The position numbers and the translations under genes are program-made. From Erodium maritimum (lineage: Eukaryota; Streptophyta; Magnoliopsida; Geraniales; Geraniaceae): a DNA stretch of 64,000 nt. Positions 23,101 to 33,876 of the stretch are shown here, one piece after another. Under the pieces are notes generated by a model that worked only from the letters and a program-made list of their open reading frames with translations, was not told the DNA's origin and searched no databases. How positions within the stretch are numbered: the stretch's first letter is position 1; each line of letters opens with the position of its first letter. The stretch lies in the NCBI GenBank assembly GCA_963921825.1, contig OY997594.1, positions 2,733,001 to 2,797,000 on the forward strand, written 5' to 3'.

Positions 23101-26097
23101 CATTTTTATTTAAAAAATCACTTCATTTATATTTTTTTAAAAATCATTGAGGGTATTTTCAGCATTTTAGCTGACAGAAGGGGTTCTGAGTTACAACTCG
23201 TAACTTCAGGGTATGCATCAGTTAACTTTAAACTTTAGGGTAATCACCGGTTAACCGTGACAACTTCAGGGTATGCATTTGTAATTTACCCTAATTATAA
23301 AATGATAACGTACAATGTAAAGCTAAATTGTCATTTCAGAAGAAAAAAATGAAGTAACGTGTCTGCCGCATGACAAATTTTCGTTTAAGATGGCGGAAAA
23401 TAATCGGAAGATGTTTTGTTTGACAAAAAACAAGAAAACGGTTCACCAGTAGTTTTTACAAAACGCTCATAATTCACCGCAATTTCTGTAATCACCCATT
23501 AAACTAGTTTAAAATTAAACAGTGCATAACAAAATCAACAAAAGCTAGTACCTTAGAGTCATGAGGCCCCAAAAGATGGGGAAGAGGATCTTCTCCAAAC
23601 GGCTATCATTGGACACGAGCTGTACGGTCCATTTATAAGCTCCGTACTCATAATTATCGGCAGTGTTCAAGCAAGTCGACCTAGCCCTCGCGTTCTCGGC
23701 CCAAGCCAGTGTGGCTCCGTCTCGGACCAGGCTCGTGGTCCCGTAATACATCGGGTCGGTGCAGGCCAAGGTCCTGAAGTTACACCCACTCGTCGCCACG
23801 CATTGCTCTCTCAAACATTTTGCCGTTCTCTGGATCCCCAGCAAGTACCAGCACGCTCCCGCGGCCTACACAAAACCCTAATTGTGTTAACGGTGAAGCA
23901 GTACGTAAGTTATGCTCATTCGGAAGATCAGTTTTGGAGTTTGGGGTAAGGGTGTGCATTTTATGTCTAGAAAATCTTAATTCGGTATATTGTGAGTTGG
24001 GCAATAGATTATTCTATTTGAGACTCGTTTTGAATCGGTCCACCTGATTGTTGGCTAGTCTGGATGATTTTGTTAAGGGCAACCCAATAAACTAGGGTTT
24101 TTCTCTTTTATCAATAGGAAGCGATCGAATGAATCTGCTCCCGAATTTATCTTGTGTATCGCTTCTTAATGATTTTGAATGCTCAAGTATATTTAAATTT
24201 GATTAATTTATCGTTTTCGTGAAGTTTAAAATTCAAAATGATGGGACGGTTCTAACCAAAACCGACACGTTAATCACATCGGATTCTAAATTAGTATTCA
24301 TACGGGTTGGTCCCGATCCTTAAAGTTAAGAACTGGTAAATGGCGAGTCGGTCTTGAAATATAGATAGGAGAGCCGGTTTACTCAGCCCATACACACTCC
24401 TAGTATGTAATATATTATGGCCTGAAAATCTAGAGTCTGTAATATTACATTTACTTTGTAAGTCTAAAAGACTGATAAGTATATCTTAATGATTGATATA
24501 TAATATACGATTAAAAATGAATCATTTCGATAAACAAAACAAAGTTACTTACATGTGAAGCGACGAAATAGGCTAGCATGTTGAGGGCAATGCCCCACCA
24601 GATGGTGCCGAAAATGTAGCCGGAGAGACTCTGCATGCGGCGGAGGAGACAAACGGAGTGGTATATCTTCGGGAGGTATTGGAAGAGGAAGATGATTAAA
24701 AACACCGTCATCAGCGTCGTCGTCGCTCCCCTCTCCAACAATTTTGGAATTACTATCCATAGAACGACCTAAAATATAAACGCATCCATTAAGGCAGTGG
24801 CGGAGCCAGCTTTTTTAGTGAGGGAGGCACCGAGTTTTTTCAATGATAATACAAGACGCTATAAAAATTTGAGGGGGGGCACAATTATAAAAATAGAAGA
24901 AATTAAGGAGCTTTTTTTGATAAAAAAATCAGAATATATGTAGAAATTTATCACACAAAAAATTGAGGGGGGCACGCGCCCCCCGGGCCCCATGTAGCTC
25001 CGCCCCTGCATTAAGGTCGGACTTTCGAGATTTGTTCAAAGTACAGGGATAATCACGTTCATTATTGTATCAAGACCTTCAATTATCGGTTTAAGTTCAT
25101 GACGGATCCATCTTTATTACTGCTCAACTCCCACTATGTACGTATTCGCCCTTGCATCATCTCCGTAATCACCATTTTGCCATTCACGAGAAAAAGACAC
25201 AGTTACATCACGTGTTTCCTCAGTCATCTCCATGCATGGAGCAACATAGCTACAAGTACTTCTCATCCTCCAGAAATTCCCTATCCCGCTACCATACAAA
25301 AAATAATTCTCGACATTTGTCGGGAAGGAATATCTCTCTCTATGTATACGATCTATCGAAAAGAAGTTTATCGGTTTAGAATAGATGCATTCATCTGAAT
25401 CGATTATATGTTAAGTCTTTAAATAAATGTTTGGGCGTGACTTTAATCCTTAAAAAATGTCTTTTTATTCTTGTGTTTGTTAAGGCAAGATCAGTATTGA
25501 ACATCTGCATTTAGACCGGAGATACTGATTAAATAAAATTACCTGGGGGAGCGGGAGGATGACGAAGAGGTCGAGGAAGAACCCGTTCTTCGCCCTGACG
25601 TAGCGCAAGGCGACGGAGCCCGCGGTGGCGTCGGGGAGGCGGCTCCCCTCCTGGCCGGCCATCGCGCCGAAGGCGCGCCTGGCCATCTTGAGCTGGAGCC
25701 ACATGTTCCACACGTGCAGCGCGTCCGTCATGCAGCGGAGCACCGTCACGGTGACGGCGAACCAGCCGTCGACAAAGAGGCACATGCACGTGTCGCTCAC
25801 GGAGAGCGCGTAGAAGAAGAGCGGGTCGACGAACAGCCCGGTGGCGCACACCAGGAGGAAGACCCGGTTCCATTCCTGCAACCACTTCGCTCTCGGGTCG
25901 AGTACCCGACTCCACCAACCCGACCCGGTTCTCCTCCTCCGGGTCTCGCCGCCGTCGGGTTTGTCTCCGTCGTCGCGGTGATCGGCGGCTTCCTCGTAGT
26001 CCTCGTCGTCTTCTTCATCGTCGGTCGTGTCCTCGTCCGAGGTGGTGGTGTAATGGTGCATGCGGGCGAGCTCTTGGTCGCGGGTGGCGGCGGCCAT
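20122..26097 (-). CDS. CNGC4: Cyclic nucleotide-gated channel, CNGC4 type
   Basis: Six exons, 26097-25543, 24768-24553, 23865-23552, 22247-21902, 21791-21705 and 20637-20122 (stop included), give 677 residues. The order is an acidic N-terminus (runs of Asp/Glu, residues 20-40), six membrane segments starting at VFLLVCATGLFVDPLFFY, a pore loop FPIFWGLMTLSTFGNIEST, and a C-linker (IEWWMRKRQLPQGFRQRVRN). A cyclic-nucleotide-binding domain (REGDPVQRMLFVVRGHLQSS, GDELLSWCLRRPF) and an IQ calmodulin site (AVAIQLAWRRYRHR) follow. The filter reads S-T-F-G-N and not the G-Q-N of most plant CNGCs, which with near-identity to remembered Arabidopsis CNGC4 places it in group IVB. It is a plasma-membrane cation channel that pairs with CNGC2 in calcium signalling during immunity. 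Exons 1, 4 and 6 are GC-rich at third positions. Introns 1, 3 and 5 have gained mobile elements. Long antisense frames over exons 1 and 6 are shadows. Confidence 0.97.
20712..21282. mobile_element. Non-autonomous hAT element, family K copy 2, in CNGC4 intron 5
   Basis: The ends TAGGGCTGGGC and GCCCACCCCTA form an inverted repeat. CGTTTAAT flanks both sides (20704-20711 and 21283-21290), a perfect 8-bp target duplication. At 571 bp it is nearly the same length as the copy at 6382-6951 and lies in the opposite orientation. Confidence 0.9.
22280..22700. mobile_element. Fold-back element, family M, in CNGC4 intron 3
   Basis: Words such as AGAGTATTTTAAATCTTTTT and TTAATTTCATTTTAGTG on the left reappear inverted on the right (AAAGTACTCT, TACTAAAATAGAATTAATG) around a centre near 22475. 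A right-half relative lies at 28205-28375. Exact ends and duplication are unclear. Confidence 0.6.
22871..23291. mobile_element. Mutator-like fold-back element, family B copy 3, in CNGC4 intron 3
   Basis: GGGTAAACTACAAATGTATAC faces GTATGCATTTGTAATTTACCC. Flanks AAATTATA and TAATTATA nearly match. It is the closest relative of the 8898-9323 copy, sharing long stretches of both arms. Confidence 0.85.
24795..25008. mobile_element. hAT-type MITE, family L copy 2, in CNGC4 intron 1
   Basis: The ends are CAGTGGCGGAGCCAGC and GTAGCTCCGCCCCTG. Perfect 8-bp flanks CATTAAGG lie at 24787-24794 and 25009-25016. A GGGGGGCACGCGCCCCCC palindrome sits by the right end. The rest of intron 1 (25017-25542) shows no further feature. 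Confidence 0.92.
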
Positions 26098-26240
26098 GGT
26101 GGTGATACGGCGTCGTGTTGGGGAGTTTGGTGGTGGTGAGTGATGAGAATTTTTATGGGTTTTGAAGGGAATATATGCAGAGATTTTCAGAGGTGGGATT
26201 CAAATTTTTGTACTCGGAAACGACACAATAATGGTAGAGA

Positions 26241-26248
26241 TATATATA
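26241..26248 (-). promoter_or_regulatory. TATA box of CNGC4
   Basis: TATATATA on the minus strand lies about 144 nt upstream of the CNGC4 start codon, followed by a pyrimidine-rich leader. It is the only good TATA match within 200 nt. Confidence 0.5.
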
Positions 26249-26289
26249 GAATTTAGGACAAGGTTGGTGGAATGGACGGAATTGCCCTC

Positions 26290-28438
26290 GGTGTAAGAGC
26301 ATCTACAGTAGAGTCGATTTTAAGGATCGATTCGATCAAAAAAGGATTTTAGAAAAATTGTTCTTATCGACAGATTCAAGAACCGGCCCATTTTTTTTTT
26401 CACTTCTTTCCTGTGTCTTTTCTTATGATGTCTGTCAGTTCTGGTTCGAATCATCTAGTCGAAATCGATTCCCTCAATAAATCGATTTCAAATCACATTC
26501 GAATTGTCCCGTCGAATCGATTCTCTAATGTTTATTTTCATTCATTTGTAATGGGAAAGTTAATAAATTAGAAGTGTTTGGTACCCAAATTTGTTTTGTT
26601 TTTGGCATATGGTGATTTAATTGGGAGGTAAATAATTAATGCGTGGTAATATTCTCTTACATATGCCAATGCACTGAACCTGAACTATTTTCTCCATTTA
26701 TTGTGTACTATAATTTCTAGAATTTATAATAATGTCTGGTTTTTGTTTTAGAGTATAGTAATAAAGATGAATAATTAGTATAAATGCAACATTTATTTTA
26801 GAACATCTATTTTTAGAAACTAAGAGTTGACATAAAAGATAAAAACTCTGAATGTTCAATTAGTAAATATATGTAAGAGTTTAAGTATCATCTATCATGG
26901 TAAAATAGTTGAGAAATTTAGAGTTGTCTAAGTAGTATTCTACTACTACAAAGAAAATAAATCGGTTCTGTTTTACCGGTTGACCGGTGGTTAACACTTA
27001 TCGGAACCGATAACCGACCACAATTCCAATGCTTTATAAAACCCATTGTCGGGAATTGTTGATGTAATTTTTTTGTTTTAAAACGAGCTACTTATTCGGC
27101 TCGGGCTTCCACAACTAAAAGTCAACCTTTTTAGTTGGGTGTGGCGCTAACCTTTATCATTCTTATATTTTCCCGATATGGGTTCATACTTCAACACCCC
27201 CTCACGTGTAGGACTAGACATTTACACGTGCGGGACTGGGCATCTTCATATGCACGGAGACCACATGGTGAATGTGACAAACGGGTCGTGGGCCAAACCA
27301 GCTCTACTACCATGTAAAAGCCAAATCCAACCCAAAAACTCGAACATATGGGTGGATGCACTAATATGTTTATCAAGTGTTCGATTCGTCCATACACTTT
27401 CGATGTGAGACTTATACTTCAACAGACGATACCAGTTTTTTTGATATTAATGGTCGGTATGGTCAGTTCCAACTATTTTACCCACCCCTACCTGGTGAAG
27501 TAGTTGAGGAACGCAGGGTTGTCCTAGTAGTATTCTACTACTACAAAGGAAATACAGCCAACACGTCTCCATCGGTAATTGGATTGATTTGGAGTGCTGA
27601 TGCCGGTTACAGTTTTACCGGTCAACCGGTAGTTAGCATTTGTCGGAACCGATAACCGACCACAACTCCATTTCTTTTCCGAATCCCTCGCCATAACCGT
27701 TTTTTTTCTGGAGTCAGTAATGGTCGATTTCGGGTTATTTTAATAAATTTAAGGAAGTATCAATTTTTGTTGATAAATTTTGAATGTAGCACATAGTTAC
27801 CGAAGGGTATAATTGGAAAGTGGGAGAGGTAGGACAAGGAGGGTGAGGGATAGGGACTTGAAGAGACGGAATGATTCACACATAAGTTCGAACAACCAAG
27901 GTTCGATGCAGCTTCGTATTTTTGTTTTCTAGTTCATCAATTATAAACTTGATGTTGTTGCCTACAAAGGGTCGTTACCCACTTGAATACTACTTCACCA
28001 GTTCGCAACCTCAGACCCTATGTACGTAGTATCATCGCTCAACAACACATGCAAACAACAAGCTACTCCTATGCCCTATTGTCACATCATTGGAGAACTC
28101 TAGAAGGGTAAGAATCGGTCGGTTTACCGACCCAGAGAATGATTTCGGTTATTAAGCCGAGACCTCCGGTTATTCAGAACCCCCAGTGGACATCGAAAGG
28201 TTAAACAGTGAGTAGTAAAATGGAATTAATGAAAGTTTAAGATACTAAGGTGACAAAAAAAACTTAAGATACTCTAACCGAATTAATAAAAGTTTAAGAT
28301 ATTGTGATGACCCAAAGTAGATTTAAGATACTCTAAATAAAACATGAGAGATTTAAAGTAATGAAGTGAAATTACCCTTTGATATAACTCACACGCTAAC
28401 TAAAAAAGCTCACAACAAAAAGAACATTTTCGCCCTCT
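26290..28438. other. Repeat-rich spacer with a local duplication
   Basis: A PIF-like left end (TAAGAGCATCTACAGTAG) begins at about 26296, with no clear right end. Segments 26906-27015 and 27502-27665 are direct copies: GTAGTATTCTACTACTACAAAG occurs in both, followed by the ACCGGT...CGGAACCGATAACCGACC block. The TRIM relic lies between them. A half copy of family M lies at 28205-28375. No gene is supported. Confidence 0.6.
27070..27424 (-). mobile_element. TRIM-type LTR relic, copy 1
   Basis: On the minus strand a terminal repeat starting TGTTGAAGTATAAG ends near 27312. It is followed by a primer-site-like stretch and a short non-coding interior ending in an ACACGTGAGGGGG purine tract. A second, more diverged terminal repeat follows. 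The interior is only about 120 bp, which fits terminal-repeat retrotransposons in miniature. It is decayed and old, judged by the divergence of its two ends. A relative lies at 48570-48815. Confidence 0.6.
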
Positions 28439-28439
28439 T

Positions 28440-29940
28440 GAGAGCCTACTCTAGCCCTAGCCTGTCCTAGCTGCTATGGAGCTTTCGTCTGACACCACCG
28501 TTATTGCGCCGCTTGGGATTGTCGGTTACGCAGTCCCCGTCTTCGCCTACCCCATCCAACTGACCTCCTCGCAGACCACGCCTGGTGCGGGGATTAAATA
28601 CGGATGGGAATGGAGGAGTGATCCACAACCCTCGACGTCTTCTCTTCCCCCCGCCCCCTCGCGATTCCGTGGCCTCTCGGCTTGGCCTCCATGAATCCCC
28701 AAACCCTTTCGCTGGTGTCGCCTGGGCTTCCTACTCCGGATGGGCTGCCGTTTCCACCGTCGCGTTCGCCTTCCATCTGGTCAACCCCCTCGTAGACCAC
28801 GACTGGTGCGGGGGATAAAATCCGTAGGGTTTGGCCGTCACCATCCAGTTTCGATCCTTCCTCCTTCCACCTATCGCCGATCCCGACCTTGAGTTTCATG
28901 TCACCCTGGTCACTCCTCCTCCCATCGCGGCCCTCGGAGGATGGGTTGCATATGCCGCCTCCTCCGCATGGAGAATTTCGTCCCAGGATTCTACGGTGGC
29001 GGGCACATGTGGTGTTCGCCCCACGTTATTGGGAGGCTTCACCCAGGCCAACCCTGACTTTGATTACCCGACCTCACCATGACCTTGCTCTGGTGACCTC
29101 CCGGGCGACGGGATAGGCTGAAGCGGGGTACTTGGTGGGTTACACGATCGTGCCGGAGCGAGGGGCGTCTCCCCTGGAGCGTGTTATCAGTGGTGGCCGC
29201 GAAGACGACGTAGGGTTTGGGATCCCTACGGAAGAGCTCCGTTAGGACATGGGCCCAAGCTTGGTAACAGACAGGTTCTGCGCGGACGGGTGGTGTTGGC
29301 CCATAGGGTTACCTTTGCAGGAACCTGGGCACGGAGGCACCAGAGGGGATGGTCGCTCCCTAGAAGGGTTGCTTGTGGAGCTGGTCGGTGGCCAAAGGAC
29401 AGAGGCGGAGGGGCTGCTTTAGAAAGGACTCTGGAAGATGGCGCGCAATTGATCGGACTTAGGGGGGACGCTGGTCCCACCCCACTGACGTTGGATCCGA
29501 GACCTAAGGATGGACATCTTAGAGGACGGGGTGCCCGTGTGACGTTGGATCCGGGACCTAACCCGGGGCCCCATCCTTTTGCATTAGGGTAGCACCTGGC
29601 TGCCCGAGACAAGCCTCCCTAGGAGGGTTGCTCCTCTACGGGGAACCATACCGAGGGCGGGGGAGATGCCCCGCCAGGAGGGATGACGCATCGTCTGAGC
29701 ATCGAGGACTGGTCCTAGGAGGGGTCCTCAGACGATGCTTTGCCTCCCACCATCACCTTTGCTGTTGAGATCCCTCAAGATCTCTGGCACCTTGTTCTCC
29801 CTCACCGCCTTCTCCCTTTGCCCACGAGGCACCAAAATACCGTCTATGACGGTCATGATAGTATAAGGCCCAGTGAACCTTTGTTCGTTAATGTCGGTCT
29901 TCCAATGATCGGAGAACATGTTCCTCGATGCAGGACAATG
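28440..29940. other. GC-rich 1.5-kb block, unidentified
   Basis: Composition jumps to GC-rich here, unlike the AT-rich flanks. GACGTTGGATCCGAGACCTAA recurs 71 bp on in near-identical form (29471 and 29542), and a TGGTGCGGGGATTAAAT word recurs near 28575 and 28805. Open frames on both strands have no recognisable domain and break often. The block may be a degraded retroelement or other insertion. I do not assign a family. Confidence 0.4.
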
Positions 29941-30469
29941 TAATCGTTTTAAAAGTTATAAAATTGCATCTTTCGTTCAAAAAAAAGCTCTTCAATAAAC
30001 GCGATCGATTTGGATATTATAGAAGACATCAAAAATAAATAGACCAAATGAAACAAAAGACCTTGACATTCCTTATGAACATTGATTAAACAATACATAA
30101 ATTAAAGACCAACACAATGATAAAAATATGGTATCACTAAAATAAACAATTTACTGAAACGAATAGTTGTCTTCATTATCTACATAATCGTCATGTTTAT
30201 CTTTTTCGTCATTCTATTCCTTTTCTTTTTAATACTCTTGTAGGAATGTATTGATAGGATGATAGTTATCGTCATGTACACAGAAAAAGCTTAGAAGACG
30301 CAAATGATAGGTCACGTGAAAGGCCAAAACTGGCACTGTATTTTTCATTGTAGCTTAGCTAATCCCTTTTTGGCTGCACGTGCATTGGTATTTTCCTACG
30401 GAAAGGGTGAAATTTCCCGTTCGATTCCACAACAACACGTCGATTTTTAGCGAGTAGAACGTAGCAAAA

Positions 30470-31076
30470 ATGGAGTTGTCGATTCTACCCGTACTACTAT
30501 TTAGAACATCTCCCGTGGTTTGGATGATAAGTACAAATGAATAGTTATTCTTCCCGTCAATCAGTTCAACCTCCCATATGGATACTATAACTCGGTGCAT
30601 AGGCAAACGGTCGATAGGTAAGAATTTCTCGTCCAGTCAAGCCCGAAAACCAGGGTAACGAGCAGTCCTTCATCTAATTAGATGATCTGCACACTCAATT
30701 TCGAGGACAACCCCGTGAGTAGGATGTAGCAATAGTAGAGATCCCAGTTATGTCGGTACAACTATTTAGAGTATCTTCGATGGTTTGGATGATAAGTTCA
30801 AATGAATGTTAGCTCTAACTGTCAATCAGTTCAGCCTTCCACATCGGTACTAACCCGGTGTATAGACAAATGATTACGTGTTGCGTGGTCAGAATGAACC
30901 CGACAAGTCCCATCAGACCTAAAAGGCGAAGAATGTCTCGTCCAATCAAACCCGAAACTGAAGCAAAAAATAATGTGCAGTGGTCAGAATGAACCCGACA
31001 AGTCCCATCAGACCTAAAAGGCGAAGAATGTCTCGTCCAACCAAACCCGAAAACCCGAAACTAAAGCAAAAAATAA
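30470..31076. repeat. Two nested tandem duplications beside tRNA-Gly
   Basis: An older duplication pairs about 30490-30660 with about 30755-30955 (GGTTTGGATGATAAGT, GTCAATCAGTTCA, CTCGTCCA in both). A younger one of period 85 pairs 30896-30980 with 30981-31077, nearly identical apart from an inserted AAAACCCG. The first copy of the younger pair ends TAATGTGCA, a stub of the tRNA 3' end TAATGCGCA. Confidence 0.8.
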
Positions 31077-31147
31077 TGCGCATCCAGGGAATCGAACCCT
31101 GGTCAGTACCGTGGGAGGGTACTATGATACCACTACACCAGATGCGC
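31077..31147 (-). tRNA. tRNA-Gly (anticodon CCC)
   Basis: The 71-nt cloverleaf has acceptor GCGCATC/GATGCGC with a 3' A, D-arm CTGGTGTAGTGGTATCA, anticodon stem GTACC/GGTAC around CTCCCAC, and T-arm CAGGGTTCGATTCCCTG with an intact B box. It closely matches the plant tRNA-Gly(CCC) consensus, with acceptor changes paired on both strands. A T-run lies just downstream on the minus strand (31068-31073), a good Pol III terminator. Confidence 0.95.
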
Positions 31148-31837
31148 TTCATGTTACCCCATCTTCTATTGTATTATATATTCATATGATTAACACAACT
31201 TAAAAGTAAACTCATGTAAGTGGTGACAAGGAAATCAATCCCCGCCGATGAAATAACGGTCACCGGAAAACCACTAGGACTACCTCCGATCACTACCAAC
31301 TGTCAGTACATCAATAAGAGTATTTACAGTGGACCAAGTCGAATCGGGTCTAAACATCATTTTCTTTCCTTAAAAAATGGGTCTAATTAAATTATGCGTC
31401 ACAACAGTATTAGACCGATTCGAGCCTTGTATGTGAGAATACAGTTAAGTTACATAAGTACTTTTAAAAAACGGTAGTGTCACGTGGCCTAATCTGGCAT
31501 GTTGTGAATTAAACTCGTTTTTCTACTTTCAAGGCCGATTTGATCATGCGTGTGTGTCAAACACATGAACCAAACAAGCTACGTCGTTTTGATCGAGCTC
31601 TTAGCCGGATTCCATACGATCGTCTTCTCGTCCTCATAAGAATCTCCATTTTCGTATTTTTGGAATTCGTTTCCGAGGTATCTATCTATCTATCCCTCAA
31701 AATTGGTTATGTTTGGTTGCTGAGAAAATTCAGGAACAAGAAACGAAACCGCGAGCTTCTTATCAAAGTTCATTTTTCAAAAACTTAAGATTTGTCGTTG
31801 AATGTTTTTTGCAGATGAGATTGGTCGGGCGGAGCTT

Positions 31838-32165
31838 AAATTATTGTCCAGAAACGAAAAGATGTCTAAGGTTTTGTCCATATTTTTAGGCTACACTAAA
31901 GTTTTACCCATCGATTTCCGTTAAAAAAACGTAATAGGAAAAAACTATGATGAATGTTTAGAATAAATGATCTAGACAGTTCTTCGTAGATTTAATAATT
32001 TTGTGGACAATACATAATCCATTCTAAAGTTATGTGAGCAATTCATATTGCACTCTATAGTTGTGTGGGCAATACTTTAGCGTGACTTTTGACAACTAAC
32101 CTGTTACGTTTTTTTTTACTAAGAGTCGTTGACAAAACTTTAACGTTTCATTTGTGACAATACTT
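31838..32165. mobile_element. Family D fold-back relic
   Basis: ATTGTCCAGAAACGAAAAG and TTCCGTTAAAAAAACGTAA on the left face CTGTTACGTTTTTTTTTAC and TGACAATACTTTAGGA on the right. It is related to the fragment in the last DGK5 intron. The ends are eroded. Confidence 0.55.
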
Positions 32166-32179
32166 TAGGACTACACTAA

Positions 32180-32469
32180 GACCTTCCACAGTGGGTCGAT
32201 TAGGGGGCGTCGATTCGGCTCCTTTTTGAAGAAAAAAAACTCAAAACCTACAATTCTGTCGATTTGACCAACTTTATTGTCAATGGATTCCTCGACCGTC
32301 TATTTGAGTCTAAGCCACGATTTTCCTATGGAAAATCACCACGTTGCCCAAATAATTTAAATATATTTTTGGTCCACCTTTTCTCACGAATCGGATCCAC
32401 TTTCTCCCTATTTTTCGTCTAATTAGACTGATATTAAACCGAATCAGTGTAATCCCACTATGGATGACC
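32180..32469. mobile_element. PIF/Harbinger-like MITE upstream of the small plus-strand gene
   Basis: The ends are GACCTTCCACAGTGGG and, reversed, GGTCATCCATAGTGGG, with TAA on both flanks (32177-32179 and 32470-32472). The ends resemble family G but the interior differs. It finishes within about 100 bp of the likely first exon of the next gene, so it may overlap its promoter. Confidence 0.8.
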
Positions 32470-32950
32470 TAAACGGTGCGTTTTACCGATGTAGGCCGAG
32501 GCGGAGAGTAAAGTAAAGTGAACAAGTCGCCGTTTTGCTTTCTCTTCCAAAATAACGCCAATTGCAATTGAACGACGAAGCAGAACTTGTAAGTCTCTCT
32601 CTCTTTGTTCGCTTTGAGGGTTTATTTTCTGCTGAATTGCTATTGCTTTGTGCTTCTTTCTTCGTGATTTGGAACTTGGCAAGGAAAAAAAGAAAAAAAG
32701 AGGATCTGAATTTATGTATATGATTCTCTCTGTGTGGTTGGGTGCTAATTTTTATGTGTTTGTTGACACTTAATTTGAACAAAGTACTGATTTTTTCGAG
32801 GTTGGTTCGAGGAATTTCATGTTCTTCATCGAATTGTGGCAAAAAAAAGCTATCTTTAAGCAGTTTGTGATCTATTACCTTTGTAAACATTACCCCAAAA
32901 CTTCAAAAATCGTTTTTTTTTTCCCTAAGCAAGTTGTGCTTTAGCACTTA

Positions 32951-33265
32951 GACCATCCATAGTGGCGTCGATTCTTGACGTCGAATCTGTGGGTCTAAAT
33001 CAGGTCGGATTCGGTAGGTTCTGTAGTGGAGTGTCGGATTGAGGGTTGAATCTGATCAAAATCGCACGAGTAAGGAGAAGATTCGCTGAGGGAGGAGAGA
33101 GAATCGTGAGGGAAGAGTGAATCGGAGGAGAGAAACGACGGTCGATGAATCTGTAGACTCGGAGGATGTCGATTCGTCAGTAGGGAGAAAATCAGAGCCG
33201 AAACGTCAGCAATTCCCTTTTTTCGTCACTTTCAACGATTATTTCGACCTCTACCGTAGAGGGTC
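32951..33265. mobile_element. PIF/Harbinger-like MITE, family G copy 2
   Basis: GACCATCCATAGTGGCGTCG faces the reversed end GACCCTCTACGGTAG, with TTA on both flanks (32948-32950 and 33266-33268). The interior matches 1049-1357 and 42694-43005. It lies in the leader intron of the downstream small gene. Confidence 0.85.
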
Positions 33266-33692
33266 TTAGCATGAGAGCATCTTTAATGGCGATTCTTTCG
33301 ACCTCTACTGTAGAAGGTTTTAGCATGAGAGCATCTTTAATGGCATGGGCGATTAGCCCATGTGAATAGTGATTTTACCGGTTAATTCGCTCAGCCTCCC
33401 ATAGTGGTATTAGTCCAGTGTACGAACGAAACGAATAGTCATGTACTGTGTGACAAGTGATCACAACCCGGGAGGAATGCTTCACTACAAGGTGGGCGAA
33501 TTAGCCACTTGTCATGTGGCAAGTGGTCACAACCATTTCTCCCCCTTTTATCCACTCGCCCGGGTGAGCGGACGAGCTCGGGCGAAGAATGCTTTGCCCA
33601 TAATGTGGGCTATACGCCCAGCCAAATCCCGAAACCCCCTTTTAGGTGATTTGCCCGCTCAATTCACCCAATATTGGAGATGCTATGAATGA
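33266..33692. mobile_element. Second MITE joined to a 53-bp duplication
   Basis: GAGCATCTTTAATGGC near 33273 and again near 33329 faces ATTGGAGATGCT near 33675. The two left ends arise from a tandem copy of about 53 bp that spans the junction with the family G element (GATTCTTTCGACCTCTACTG in both). The frame at 33441-33692 is element sequence. Confidence 0.6.
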
Positions 33693-33876
33693 TTTATTGG
33701 ATGTTTTCTACTGAATATAACTGCAGCTGAAATATGTGTAACATGTTGCAATAATACTAACAATTTAAGATTATTTTTCCTTTTCCCCTAAAACCTTTCC
33801 CTTTGCCTTAGGTTTGTTCACTGAGAGTCTTGACCCACCTTGTTATTTGTGAGCCAGGGCTGTTCTTAATCAAAAT

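Noticed and set aside
2721-26097. A biosynthetic or defence gene cluster spanning MYB, DGK5 and CNGC4
   Set aside because: The genes have unrelated enzymatic roles, mixed orientation and separate promoters. The neighbourhood is better explained by conserved synteny.
25529-26139. Long antisense and alternative frames over CNGC4 exon 1
   Set aside because: GC-rich third positions open shadow frames. The sense frame matches CNGC4 throughout.
28476-29612. Multiple open frames in the GC-rich block
   Set aside because: They occur on both strands in several phases, carry no domain, and follow base composition.
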